Shown in pieces: positions 8,501-18,559 of a stretch of DNA of 64,000 bases. Numbering within the stretch: position 1 is the first letter of the stretch; every line of letters begins with the position of its first letter. Under the pieces are notes generated by a model. That model saw only the letters and a program-made list of their open reading frames with translations, did not search any database and was not told the origin of the DNA. Made by a program: the position numbers and the translations under genes. Where the stretch lies: the NCBI RefSeq assembly GCF_007970185.1, contig NZ_CP042431.1, forward strand, positions 4,774,001 through 4,838,000, given 5' to 3'. The stretch is from Pseudobacter ginsenosidimutans. GTDB lineage: Bacteria > Bacteroidota > Bacteroidia > Chitinophagales > Chitinophagaceae.

Positions 8501-11500
8501 ATGAAGAAAAAGCAATTGTCATGCCTCCGGCATGATGATGCCTTATTGCGTAAAATCGGGCGTTGTATGAAACTGACTTTCCTGTTTCTTTTCGTTTGCA
8601 GCCTTCATGTTTCTGCTATCGGGTACGCCCAACGGGTGTTCACGCTCAATATGAAAAATGTTGGAGTGGATGAGGTGTTAAGTCAGTTGCAGAAAGAAAG
8701 TGATTACCGTTTCTTTTACAACAACCGTCAGGTGAAAGCGCTGGACAAGGTGAGCATCGTTGTAGAAAATGAAACACTGGCCAATATTCTCGACAGGATA
8801 CTCAACAAAAAATTATCCTACCAGATCCTCGAAGAAAATATCGTGATCATCTCACCGCCAAAAGCCAGCGGCAGTGCAGATCAACCAATACAGGGCACCG
8901 TCACGGATGAAAAAGGGATGCCGCTCACGGGAGTGTCGGTTCAAATAAAAGGAACGAAGAAAGGAGTTACTACAGATGCCAAAGGATCGTTTGCGATCGA
9001 TGCAGATCCCGGCGCCGTGCTGGTGATCTCTTTCGTTGGATATGAGGCGCAGGAGATAGCTGTGAACAAACAAACCAATCTGCAGGTGAAATTACAATCA
9101 TCTTCATCTGAACTTGAACAACTGGTGGTGATCGGATACGGAACTGTTCGAAAGAGGGACGTGACCGGTTCTGTTGGACAGGTGAAAGTGAATGAACTGC
9201 AGAAAGCCCCTGTGATATCTTTTGAAGAAGCATTGGCCGGAAGAATGGCCGGTGTTAAAGTGACTTCGGCAGATGGACAACCAGGCGCCCCCATCAACGT
9301 GGTGATCCGGGGCACCAATTCAGTTACCCAGGATAATTCACCCTTGTACGTGATCGATGGTTTTCCAATGGAAAATCCCGACAACTATACTTTAAATCCT
9401 GCGGAAATAGAATCTATTGAAGTATTGAAAGATGCCAGCTCCACCGCAATCTATGGCGCAAGAGGCGCCAATGGCGTTGTGATCATCACCACAAAAAAAG
9501 GAAAAATGGGAGACCCTGTAGTTGCCTACAATTCCTACTACGGATTCATGCAGAACAAAAGGAAGATGGATCTGATGAACGCTTACGAATTTGTGAAATA
9601 CCAATATGAAAGAGACTCCGCAAATGCCAACGCCATTTACCTGACCGATGGAAAAAAAATTGAAGATTTCCGTAATGCGCCCAGTATCGATCTGCAGGAT
9701 GAGATCTTCCGCAGCAGTCCATTCCAAAATCATTTCCTTTCAGTTAGTGGTGGTAAAGGTGGAACACGCTACGCGGTTTCCGGATCCATCCTCAACCAGG
9801 ATGGTGTGATCAAAAACTCCGGTTATGATCGCTACCAGGGCAGGGTGAATCTTGATCAAACAGTCAATTCCAATCTCAAGATCGGGATCAACTCCAACTA
9901 TAGTGTTACCAACAGATTTGGTACAGTGCCTTCTGAACAGGTTACCGGTTTCTTCTATGGCAATCTGCTCTACAGTGTTTGGGGATACAGGCCTGCAACA
10001 GGCCGCCCTATCAACGATCCGGTAGATAACCAGGACGATGATTTCCTCAGTCTGCAGGGCTTCAATCCGGTACAGACAGTGGAAAATGAACATCGGAAAA
10101 ACAGGACAGACCTGCTCACGGTAAATGCATACGCAGAATATGCGATCGGTAAATATCTCAAGCTCCGGGTGAGCGGAGGCCTTACCAAATCGAAGATCAC
10201 CAGGGAGTCTTTCAATAATTCAAAAACAAGACTGGGCAGTCCGTTGACCACCAGCGGCCAGAACAATGGCATCAATGGTTCCGTGATCTCCAATGAACTG
10301 CAAAGCCTGCTGAACGAGAATACACTCAGCTTCAACAAAACATTCAATAAAGATCATAACCTGAATGCCGTGGCAGGTTTTACGGCGCAGAAAACAACCA
10401 CTTCGTCCTACGGCGCCGCTGCCAACCATATTCCCAATGAAGCGCTGGGCATTGCCGGAATCGATGAAGGGCAACCGGTGAATGTGAACTCCACCGCATC
10501 ACTGTACACCCTGGCTTCTTTCCTGGCCCGCGTGAATTATTCCTACAAATCGAAATACCTGCTGACCGCTTCCATCCGCTCAGACGGGTCCTCCAAATTC
10601 TCTGAAGACAATAAATGGGGCTATTTCCCATCCGCTGCACTGGCATGGCGGCTTGACAGGGAGAACTTCATGAGATCATTCGATTTTATTTCAGATGCCA
10701 AACTTCGTGTAAGCTATGGCGTTACCGGTAATAACCGCGTCCCTGATTTCGCTTATCTCTCACAGATAGACCTTCCTTCTTCACTTGGTTACAGCTACAA
10801 CAACCTTCCGGTGAATGCAGCCATTATTTCCGAGCTGGGCAATATGAACCTGAAATGGGAAAGCACCAATCAGTTCAATGTGGGTATCGACCTGGGTTTT
10901 CTCAATGATCGCTTTACCCTGGTGGCGGATTGGTACAGAAAGGTCACTTCCGATCTTTTGCTGAATGCAAAACTCCCTTCCTCCATGGGCTTTACCGATG
11001 CAGTGAAGAATATCGGCAAAGTGCAGAACCAGGGATTGGAATTCACGCTCAATTCAGTAAATGTGAAAAACAAGAATTTCACCTGGAATTCCAATTTCAA
11101 TATTTCATTCAACAGGAATAAAGTGCTGGCGCTGGCAGAGAACCAGTCTACCTTATTCACGCTGGCCACCTGGAATATCGATCTCAGAACGGTTCCCCTG
11201 TACATTGCTGAAGTGGGGCAACCCGTTGCCAGGTTCTGGGGTTATCAATGGGAAGGGAATTACCAGTTCAGTGATTTTGATGAGACTGCGCCTAGTGTGT
11301 ATGTGCTGAAATCAAAGATCGCTACTTACAATAAAGACAGAACGCTCACCAAACCGGGAGATATCAAATACAAAGACATCAATGGTGATGGAGTGGTCAA
11401 TACGGATGACAGGACCATCATCGGTAACCCCAATCCAAAATTCACCGGTGGTTTTTCCAATGATATCACCTGGAAGAATTTCGATCTGAACGTATTCATC

Positions 11501-11935
11501 GAATTCTCCTATGGGAATGATGTGATGAATGGCAACCGCATCATTTTTGAAGGCGGCGGCCGCGTGAACCAGAATATGTATGCCACTTACCTGGATCGCT
11601 GGACGCCGGAAAATCAGAACAATGAATTTTATCGGACCAACGGGAGAGGACCAGCCGATTTCGGTTACTCCACAAGGGTAGTGGAAGATGCTTCCTATGC
11701 CAGGATCAAAACTGTTTCACTGGGTTATAATATTCCGGCCAGGATCATTTCCAAAGCCATGCTGAAAGCCGTTCGTGTGTATGCTTCGGCACAGAACCTG
11801 CACACGTTCACGAAGTACAAGGGATTCGATCCTGAAGTATCTGCCTATGGCAATTCGGCGCTGATGCCCGGCTTCGATTATTCTGTGTACCCACGTTCCA
11901 GAACAATCATTTTTGGCGCTAATATTTCATTCTAA
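8501..11935 (+). CDS. SusC/RagA TonB-linked outer-membrane transporter with STN signalling domain (locus 1)
   Basis: A 1144-aa TonB-dependent transporter. The start at 8501 (MKKKQLS) is preferred; a TTG 33 bp upstream adds no conserved sequence. Regions in order: an N-terminal hydrophobic export segment (about 23-42); an STN domain (about 45-102), which in FecA-type systems contacts FecR; a CarboxypepD_reg-like domain (about 128-205, IQGTVTDEKGMPLTGVSV); a plug with VVIGYGT, PLYVIDGFPM and YGARGANGVVIITTKKG (about 208-335); then a beta-barrel ending in an aromatic residue (GANISF). It forms the import pore together with SusD, which starts 11 nt downstream. The STN domain plus sigma and FecR upstream indicates autoregulation by substrate. 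The substrate is probably an oligosaccharide, judging from the enzymes that follow. Confidence 0.95.
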   Translation: MKKKQLSCLRHDDALLRKIGRCMKLTFLFLFVCSLHVSAIGYAQRVFTLNMKNVGVDEVLSQLQKESDYRFFYNNRQVKALDKVSIVVENETLANILDRILNKKLSYQILEENIVIISPPKASGSADQPIQGTVTDEKGMPLTGVSVQIKGTKKGVTTDAKGSFAIDADPGAVLVISFVGYEAQEIAVNKQTNLQVKLQSSSSELEQLVVIGYGTVRKRDVTGSVGQVKVNELQKAPVISFEEALAGRMAGVKVTSADGQPGAPINVVIRGTNSVTQDNSPLYVIDGFPMENPDNYTLNPAEIESIEVLKDASSTAIYGARGANGVVIITTKKGKMGDPVVAYNSYYGFMQNKRKMDLMNAYEFVKYQYERDSANANAIYLTDGKKIEDFRNAPSIDLQDEIFRSSPFQNHFLSVSGGKGGTRYAVSGSILNQDGVIKNSGYDRYQGRVNLDQTVNSNLKIGINSNYSVTNRFGTVPSEQVTGFFYGNLLYSVWGYRPATGRPINDPVDNQDDDFLSLQGFNPVQTVENEHRKNRTDLLTVNAYAEYAIGKYLKLRVSGGLTKSKITRESFNNSKTRLGSPLTTSGQNNGINGSVISNELQSLLNENTLSFNKTFNKDHNLNAVAGFTAQKTTTSSYGAAANHIPNEALGIAGIDEGQPVNVNSTASLYTLASFLARVNYSYKSKYLLTASIRSDGSSKFSEDNKWGYFPSAALAWRLDRENFMRSFDFISDAKLRVSYGVTGNNRVPDFAYLSQIDLPSSLGYSYNNLPVNAAIISELGNMNLKWESTNQFNVGIDLGFLNDRFTLVADWYRKVTSDLLLNAKLPSSMGFTDAVKNIGKVQNQGLEFTLNSVNVKNKNFTWNSNFNISFNRNKVLALAENQSTLFTLATWNIDLRTVPLYIAEVGQPVARFWGYQWEGNYQFSDFDETAPSVYVLKSKIATYNKDRTLTKPGDIKYKDINGDGVVNTDDRTIIGNPNPKFTGGFSNDITWKNFDLNVFIEFSYGNDVMNGNRIIFEGGGRVNQNMYATYLDRWTPENQNNEFYRTNGRGPADFGYSTRVVEDASYARIKTVSLGYNIPARIISKAMLKAVRVYASAQNLHTFTKYKGFDPEVSAYGNSALMPGFDYSVYPRSRTIIFGANISF

Positions 11936-11946
11936 AGCAACAAGTC

Positions 11947-13938
11947 ATGAAACGATTACTGATTGTTATAACAGCGCTTGGTTTGCTCAGCGCTACTGCC
12001 TGTAAGAAATTCCTGGACACTAGACCGGAAGATTTTTCGGTCCCTGAACAATACTACAATACTGAATCACAACTCAACGATGCACTCGCCGGAGTGTATG
12101 CATCGCTCACCACTACTTCTACATACGGATTGTATTTGTCGCTTTTTCTGCAGCACGGCAGCGATGAAGGCGTTTATAAGAACACCTCTGCAACCGCCAA
12201 TGCCATGGTGTATGATCACAATTCTGCCGATTCGTATATCGAGCAGACCTGGCGCGATCTCTATATCGGCATCAACAGGGCCAATTACCTGCTGGCCAAT
12301 GTGCATAAGCCCGCGATGGATGAAAGGAAACGGAATGCCATCAAGGGTGAAGCGCTTTTCCTTCGTGCATTCATGTATTACCAGCTTGTCACCAACTGGG
12401 GTGATGTGCCCCTGTTCCTGGAGCCAACTGTAGACAGTAGAAAAGTGAACAACCCGAAAACGCCTGCCAGGCAGGTGTATGACCAGGTGCTGAGTGATAT
12501 GAAGGAAGCCAGCACGCTCGTGAATGGCTATACCGAAAACGGAACGCCTGTACATATTTCCAAAACTGCCGTACAGGCAATGATGGCCAGGGTATGTTTG
12601 AAGATGGCCGGAGAACCACTGAAGGACATTACAAAATATGAAGAAGCGAGAGCATGGGCGGACAGCGTGATGCAATCCGGGATCCATTCGCTGAATCCCA
12701 GCTATCAGCAAATATTCACCAATGAGTCCGCTGATCTTTACGATAACAACAGCAGGGAAGTATTATGGGAGATCGAGTTCTACGGAAACAATGTGGGAGC
12801 GCTGGAAATGGGCGGAAGGTTCGTGAATTATGCAGCAGTCACCAATAATAACAAAGAGGCCGGCATCGGATACGGAAGGGTTGGCGCATCGGGCTATCTG
12901 CATAAACTCTATGATATAGCCGATCTGCGCCGCGACTGGGCCATTGCTCCCTATACCTTCAGAAGCAACAACAGTTTCGAGGAAGTGCTGAAAGCGCCCA
13001 CCGATATTTATACGAGAGGGATCGGCAAATGGAGAAGAAAGTATGAAACAGTACTGCCACGCAATACAGATTATGGTCCAACCAACTTCCCCGTGATCCG
13101 GTATTCCGATGTATTACTGATGTATGCAGAAGCTGAGAATGCGCTGAACGGTGCTACAGACGCGGCCTATGCAGCTATCAACCAGGTAAGGAGACGCGCT
13201 TATGGATTTCCTTCAACACAGCCTGTTACAGCTGTTTCAGTAGTGAACAGCATTGTATTGGCGGCAGCAGGTAATACCGGTTACACCAATACAACGCTCA
13301 CGATCCCTGTAAGTCTCTCCGGTGGCGGCGGCGCTGATGCTGCTGCTGCGGCAACCGTGAGCTCCACTTCAGGAAAAGTCACATCCATTGCAGTGACCAA
13401 ACCCGGTATCAATTATACCAGTGCACCATCTGTAACGGTTGGAACAGCCTGGGCCGCCAATACTTTGTATCCTGTGGGTATGCAGGTATTCAATGAAAAT
13501 CGTTTATACACTGTTACTGCTGCGGGCACATCCACTACAACTGCGCCTACCCATAGCAGTGGGGCCTCTTCACCTGCCGTCACAGGTGCAGTGTTCACCT
13601 ATGCGGGTGTGCCTGCAACCGGTACGGCCACCATCGCCAGTTATACAGTTGATCTGGCTACCGGCCTTTCAAAAACTGATTTTCAAATTCAGATCATGAA
13701 CGAAAGGGCCAGGGAGCTTTGCTTTGAAGCTTTACGCAAAGGCGACCTGATCCGCTGGGGCAAATTCCTGGAGCAGATGAAAATGATGGAGACAGATATC
13801 AAACAAAACGCCCCGGCCAACATGCAATACACCACCAGGGCCTATACCAATGTGGGAGAAAAACATCTGTTACAACCGATCCCCAGTTCTGAACTGGCAT
13901 TGAACAATGCGATGGAGCAAAACATATTGTGGAAGTAA
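11947..13938 (+). CDS. SusD/RagB outer-membrane lipoprotein with a ~144-aa insertion (locus 1)
   Basis: A 663-aa surface lipoprotein (lipobox SATAC, Cys19) that caps the SusC pore. It has the usual SusD features: KKFLDTRPED, FLRAFMYYQLVTNWGDVPL, VIRYSDVLLMYAEAEN, AINQVRRRAYG, and the C-terminal MNERARELCFE and HLLQPIPSSEL motifs. Between AINQVRRRAYGF and SKTDFQIQIMNERARELCFE, normally a short link, there is an insertion of about residues 425-568. Its first half is Gly/Ala/Ser/Thr-rich (GGGGADAAAAATVSS, GINYTSAPSVTVG) and its second half resembles small CBM5/12-like or phage-tail binding modules (AWAANTLYPVGMQVF, NRLYTV). Without it the length is about 519 aa, normal for the family. It may add an extra ligand-binding surface. 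Confidence 0.92.
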   Translation: MKRLLIVITALGLLSATACKKFLDTRPEDFSVPEQYYNTESQLNDALAGVYASLTTTSTYGLYLSLFLQHGSDEGVYKNTSATANAMVYDHNSADSYIEQTWRDLYIGINRANYLLANVHKPAMDERKRNAIKGEALFLRAFMYYQLVTNWGDVPLFLEPTVDSRKVNNPKTPARQVYDQVLSDMKEASTLVNGYTENGTPVHISKTAVQAMMARVCLKMAGEPLKDITKYEEARAWADSVMQSGIHSLNPSYQQIFTNESADLYDNNSREVLWEIEFYGNNVGALEMGGRFVNYAAVTNNNKEAGIGYGRVGASGYLHKLYDIADLRRDWAIAPYTFRSNNSFEEVLKAPTDIYTRGIGKWRRKYETVLPRNTDYGPTNFPVIRYSDVLLMYAEAENALNGATDAAYAAINQVRRRAYGFPSTQPVTAVSVVNSIVLAAAGNTGYTNTTLTIPVSLSGGGGADAAAAATVSSTSGKVTSIAVTKPGINYTSAPSVTVGTAWAANTLYPVGMQVFNENRLYTVTAAGTSTTTAPTHSSGASSPAVTGAVFTYAGVPATGTATIASYTVDLATGLSKTDFQIQIMNERARELCFEALRKGDLIRWGKFLEQMKMMETDIKQNAPANMQYTTRAYTNVGEKHLLQPIPSSELALNNAMEQNILWK

Positions 13939-13953
13939 AGCCCTTACCCCGTC

Positions 13954-16365
13954 ATGAAAAATTTCCTTCTTTCAGGAATGTTCACAGCATTCCTTTGCAG
14001 CTTCATTGCCTTTGTTACCAAAGCTGAAGAATTGATCATCGTAAAAAATGGACAGCAGGCAGTGGTTGTTGTCGGCAAAAACGCCAGCTCTGTTGAGCAA
14101 TATGCGGCCCGTGAATTACAACGAACCATTCAGTTGATGAGTGGCGCGATGTTGAAAATAGAAAACGGGAATGAACGGATCCCGCGGATCGTGATCGGTA
14201 CGCCTGCATCACAGGACGAGATTGCGCGGCTGGTGAATGAAATGAAATTGCAGGGAGCAGGTGAAGAACAATTGGCGGTATATCGAACCGGGAATACTTT
14301 GTTCCTGGCCGGCAATACGCCCCGGGCTGCCTTGTATGCCACTTACACTTTTCTAACTGATGTGCTGGGCGCACGCTGGTACTGGCCGGGAGCTTCCGGT
14401 GAATACATTCCCGAAAGAAAAACGATCACCATCGATACACTGCAAATTTCCGATAGTCCTGATCTTGCCATTCGCTCACTTGCCATCACCGGCGTACCCA
14501 ATGGCGATCCTGATACAGATACCTGGATGGCGAGGAACAGGTTGAACCTCGTTTCTTCAAGAGCTGGGGGCGACAGTTCGGGAAAAATAATTCCTGTGAG
14601 ACGGGAGAAAGGGTTCCTGATCCGAATTGCGGGGCATAATGTTATCCTGCCAGAACCATTGTTGCGCGAGCATCCGGAATACCTGGCTGAAATAGGTGGG
14701 AAGAGACAGTTCCATCCGAGGAACGCCTCGCACCTCTGCTGGAGCAATCCGGCTGTGCAGGATGAAGTGGTGAAAATGATCGCTGGTTGGTGGAAGGAAA
14801 GTCCATATCCCGATATTGTACATTTTTATCCCGCTGATCAAACCTTGTATTGCCAGTGTGGCAATTGCAAAGCGATGGGCGATATCAGTACCCGCTGGCA
14901 GAAATTCTCCCGGATACTGATCGGCAAGCTGGAAAAGATTGTCCCGGGCAAACGCTACTGGACCTATGCCTACCTCGAATACAAAAAAGTCCCCGACACC
15001 GTACCTGCCCCTTTCGAATTGATACCTTATGCGCTGTATGATGTGAGTTATCGTCACCTGCTGTCTGGCAACAGTGAATACAATAAAGAGTCCATTGCAG
15101 AACTTGATGGCTGGATGAGTAAGGGCGTGAACACAGGCATCAGGGGATACGAGTATATCATTTTCAAAGAACCGATGCTAACGCCGATGGTTAGCTGGGT
15201 AGTTGATCAGATGCGATGGGCGCATCAACGGGGGCTTACAGCTTATATGTCGGAATTGCCTGCTTTTAATATGCCGGCCAATACTGCGCCTGAGCATACT
15301 TACTGGAATTGCAGCAGGCTTGCATTGTATGCGGCAACGCGCGCAATGTGGAATACAGATATTACTGCGGAAGAGGTCGTGAAAGACTGGTGCGCTACTG
15401 TTTACGGCCCTGCTGCTGAAGAAATGGTTCAGTATTATTTTGATCTGGAATCTGCCTGGCGCAACAATCCTGAAAAGATCACACTGTTCCTGAATTCCGC
15501 AGTGGCGCATGTAGATGATATTTTTTCAGATCCGCTTTTTCAAAAACTGGAGTATCAATTTGAAGCATCTGAAAAAAAGATAAGATCAATAACTGATAGC
15601 AGGCAAACAGTAAGGATAGGATCGCAGCTGTCGCTTGAAAAAAAGATGCTGGCCAACTGGAAAAGGCTTTTTGAGCTGAAGCACAGGAATGCCGGCATTC
15701 ATACAATGGATACTACAAAAAAAGGAATACTGCTGTATGATGCAGGGCAGGATAGTAGTCCATTGTCCATCGCATTGCAGGAGAACGGCTGGGATGTAAG
15801 TATAGAGTCAACTGATCTGCTGAAGTTCAAACCTTACCTGCAAACCAGGGCATCGGTGATGTTGCTTCGATATTCAAAAAATGGGAAAGCAGAAAAATGG
15901 AATGCAGATACATTCATCAGGAAGAATGTAAAACGATACATTGAAAAAGGTGGAGTGGTAATTCTGGCTGTCAGTGGCGATATTCCTGTGAACAACTGGT
16001 TTCCCGGCGTTCCCGCCGTAAAATGGTCGGGCGCAGAACCAGTAAAGTTCAGGAAAACAATTCAGTTGCAATCGGGCAGATGGCAGACATGGCCGAATGA
16101 TCTGGCGGAATCGCTCAATAAAGGGTTGCCACCGAATAAAGGATTCAGGCCTTTGTCTGAAGGATGGGAAACCCTTGCTGCCATTCCAATGTCAGGTGGT
16201 AGCGATGCCGGTTGGTTGTTGCGTAAGAAGATCGGCAAAGGCTGGCTGGTGCTTACCAGCGCCCCGATGGGATATGAAGGCGGATTTGAATTGCTGAGTG
16301 GAAGGAACGCGGTAAATGTTGTAAAGCTGATTGAAAACCTGCAGGCAGATAATTCTGATAAATAA
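13954..16365 (+). CDS. DUF4838 protein, operon copy (locus 1)
   Basis: An 803-aa exported protein beginning 16 nt after susD. Signal peptide at about 1-24. An alpha-glucuronidase-like N-terminal domain at about 28-150 has YAARELQRTIQLMSG and ARWYWPGASGEY. DUF4838 at about 150-560 has ASHLCWSNPAVQDEVV, FYPADQTLYCQCGNCKAMG, RYWTYAYLEY and GIRGYEYIIFKEPM. A C-terminal GATase-like region at about 588-800 has ILLYDAGQD and VNNWFPGVPAVKW. It matches the divergent 1097-aa paralogue throughout but has neither the CBM9-like domain nor the T9SS tail, so it is probably periplasmic. That suggests the pair splits work between surface and periplasm. The activity is not established; a role in acidic glycan breakdown is inferred from the fold and neighbours. 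Confidence 0.82.
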   Translation: MKNFLLSGMFTAFLCSFIAFVTKAEELIIVKNGQQAVVVVGKNASSVEQYAARELQRTIQLMSGAMLKIENGNERIPRIVIGTPASQDEIARLVNEMKLQGAGEEQLAVYRTGNTLFLAGNTPRAALYATYTFLTDVLGARWYWPGASGEYIPERKTITIDTLQISDSPDLAIRSLAITGVPNGDPDTDTWMARNRLNLVSSRAGGDSSGKIIPVRREKGFLIRIAGHNVILPEPLLREHPEYLAEIGGKRQFHPRNASHLCWSNPAVQDEVVKMIAGWWKESPYPDIVHFYPADQTLYCQCGNCKAMGDISTRWQKFSRILIGKLEKIVPGKRYWTYAYLEYKKVPDTVPAPFELIPYALYDVSYRHLLSGNSEYNKESIAELDGWMSKGVNTGIRGYEYIIFKEPMLTPMVSWVVDQMRWAHQRGLTAYMSELPAFNMPANTAPEHTYWNCSRLALYAATRAMWNTDITAEEVVKDWCATVYGPAAEEMVQYYFDLESAWRNNPEKITLFLNSAVAHVDDIFSDPLFQKLEYQFEASEKKIRSITDSRQTVRIGSQLSLEKKMLANWKRLFELKHRNAGIHTMDTTKKGILLYDAGQDSSPLSIALQENGWDVSIESTDLLKFKPYLQTRASVMLLRYSKNGKAEKWNADTFIRKNVKRYIEKGGVVILAVSGDIPVNNWFPGVPAVKWSGAEPVKFRKTIQLQSGRWQTWPNDLAESLNKGLPPNKGFRPLSEGWETLAAIPMSGGSDAGWLLRKKIGKGWLVLTSAPMGYEGGFELLSGRNAVNVVKLIENLQADNSDK

Positions 16366-16376
16366 TTCTGACAAAG

Positions 16377-18550
16377 ATGTTTCGATTCAAAAAAAGATAT
16401 TTCCTGTTTTGCATTTGCCTGTCTCTCTTTGGGGAACAGGCAAGTGCACAACAGGAATTCGATGGTCTGCGTGGCACACATAACTGGATCGGATTCAGTG
16501 ATGCATGTAATTCATTGTACCATCATCTTGCCCAACAGGCTTACCATTACCTGGAACAGCGCGCCAAAGGAATTGCAGGTATCAAAACCCTGGCACAATG
16601 GAAAGAGAGACAATTGTGGACAAGGAAAAAGTTGCAGGAAGTAACCGGCGCTTTCCCTTCGCGGACCCCAATGAATGAAAAGATCACAAGAACAATTGAG
16701 AAAGAAGATTTCAGGATAGAACATATTATTTATGAATCACAACCGGGTTATTATGTTACGGCTTCGCTTTTCATTCCATCGAAAATAAAGGGGAGGATGC
16801 CGGCCATCATTTATTGCAGCGGGCATTCCAACACCGGCTACCGTTCTTATCAGAATATTCTGGTCAACCTGGTTAAAAAAGGATTTATCGTTTTTGCCTT
16901 TGATCCGGCAGGACAGGGGGAACGATTACAATATTTCAATCCATCAACAGGTAAATCGGATTTTCAATGGCCTGCCTGGGAGCACTCTTATGCAGGAGCG
17001 CAGGTATTCCTCACGGGCAATACACTCGCGAATTATTTTATCTGGGATGGGATCCGTGCAGTGGATTATCTGCTTACGAGAAAGGAAGTGGACAGGAACA
17101 GGATCGGCATCACGGGCCGCTCCGGTGGCGGTACGCAGGCTGCTTTCATTGCGGCTTTTGATGAACGTATTACTGCAGTTGCCCCGGAAAATTATATCAC
17201 CAGCTTTCAACGATTGTATCAATCCATGGGGCCGCAGGATGCAGAACAGAATTTTTTCAACGGCATTCAACAGGGGATCGATATGGCAGACCTGTTGCTG
17301 GTGCGCGCTCCAAAACCAGCTTTGATCATTGCCACCACGCAGGACATGTTTCCCATTCAGGGGACTATTGAAACCCTGCGCGAACTGGAAAGGATTTATA
17401 ACGCGTATGATCAACCGGCTCAATGCAAAATGGTGACGGATGATGCGCCGCATGCCAGCACCAAAAAGAACAGGGAAGCAATGTATGCATTCTTTCGCCG
17501 TGTGCTGAATAATCCCGGCGATACAACCGACCAGCAATACAAACCGCTGACTGCTGAAGAGTTGAAAGTGACTTCAACAGGACAATTAACTACCTGCCTG
17601 AAAGGAGAAACAATTTTCAGTCTGAACAAAAAAGAGGCTGAGCTAAAAATGCAGTCGCTGGAAAAAAAGAGAAACTATACGCCGGGGTATTTTTCTGCAA
17701 TAGTGCAAAATGCGAAAAGTTTATCAGGTTATCAGGAACCGGACCAGCTTGCTATACCCGTCTTTGCAGGAAGAGCAGAACGGCCCGGTTACAGTATAGA
17801 AAAATATCTGCTTAAAGGGGAAGGGGATTACATGATCCCGTATACTGTCTGGAAGCCTGCAATACCATCTGATAAAGTTCTTATCTATCTGGACCCTTCA
17901 GGAAAATCCGCCGATGCTGCTACAGGGGGGCGATAGAATGGTTTGTAAAAAAAGGCTTGATGGTGCTGGCGCCGGACCTTCCCGGAACAGGAGAACTGGG
18001 GCCGGGAGCATTCAAAGGTGATTCCTATATCGATAGTGTGTCTTACAATCTCTGGTTCTCCGGAATGCTGACGGGAAGAAGTATCGTAGGCATTCAAACC
18101 GGAGAACTGATCAGGCTGGTGAAATGGCTTCAGCAAAACTATCATGGTACTGAAATTTACGGCCTCGCTAAAAAGCAAATGGCTCCGGTAATGCTGCATG
18201 CGGCTGCATTTGATAACAGCATCCAAAAACTGGCCTTGCTGGGCCCGTATATTTCATGGCGGTCGATCGTTTGCAATGAGCGCTATGATCCTGCATTCCT
18301 GTATAGTACTGTGCCGGGCGCAATCGGTGTATACGATCTGCCTGACCTGGCAGCTTCGCTGGCTGGAAAAAAATTGTTGCTGGCCGGTATCACTGATGGA
18401 AAAGGGCATACGGATCCCATCGACATTGAAAAAGATCTTTCAGTGATCAGAGCTGCCTATAAGGGAGAGACGCAGCATAACTTACAGATACTTCCATTCA
18501 CTTCTTTTGAACAAATGAATGGCCAGCTAAGCAACTGGCTTGAAAAATAA
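16377..18550 (+). CDS. Two-domain alpha/beta-hydrolase (acetylxylan-esterase-like), one frameshift
   Basis: It starts 12 nt after the DUF4838 stop. Signal peptide at about 1-23. The first alpha/beta-hydrolase domain (about 110-370) has nucleophile Ser in GRSGGG, probable Asp in TTQDMFPI and probable His in DDAPHAS, resembling carbohydrate esterases of the AXE1/Abhydrolase_7 type. The frame stops at 17936 just after a six-G run (17925-17930). Reading on in frame 2 gives AIEWFVKKGLMVLAPDLPG and a second hydrolase-like domain to 18550, so one extra G restores about 724 codons. The second domain lacks a GxSxG serine (IYGLAKKQMAP at that position), so it is probably structural. The likely role is removing acetyl or similar esters from the locus-1 glycan. 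The -1 slippery context here is poor, so a missing base is the best explanation. Confidence 0.72.
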
Positions 18551-18559
18551 TTTACAGCT

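Noticed and set aside
12067-12711. 214-codon minus-strand open frame opposite susD
   Set aside because: Shadow of the conserved SusD frame; no motif and no plausible start context.
17925-17930. Programmed -1 frameshifting at the G6 run in the esterase gene
   Set aside because: The zero-frame context ACA GGG GGG CGA does not fit the X XXY YYZ slippery pattern well; a missing base explains the break more simply.
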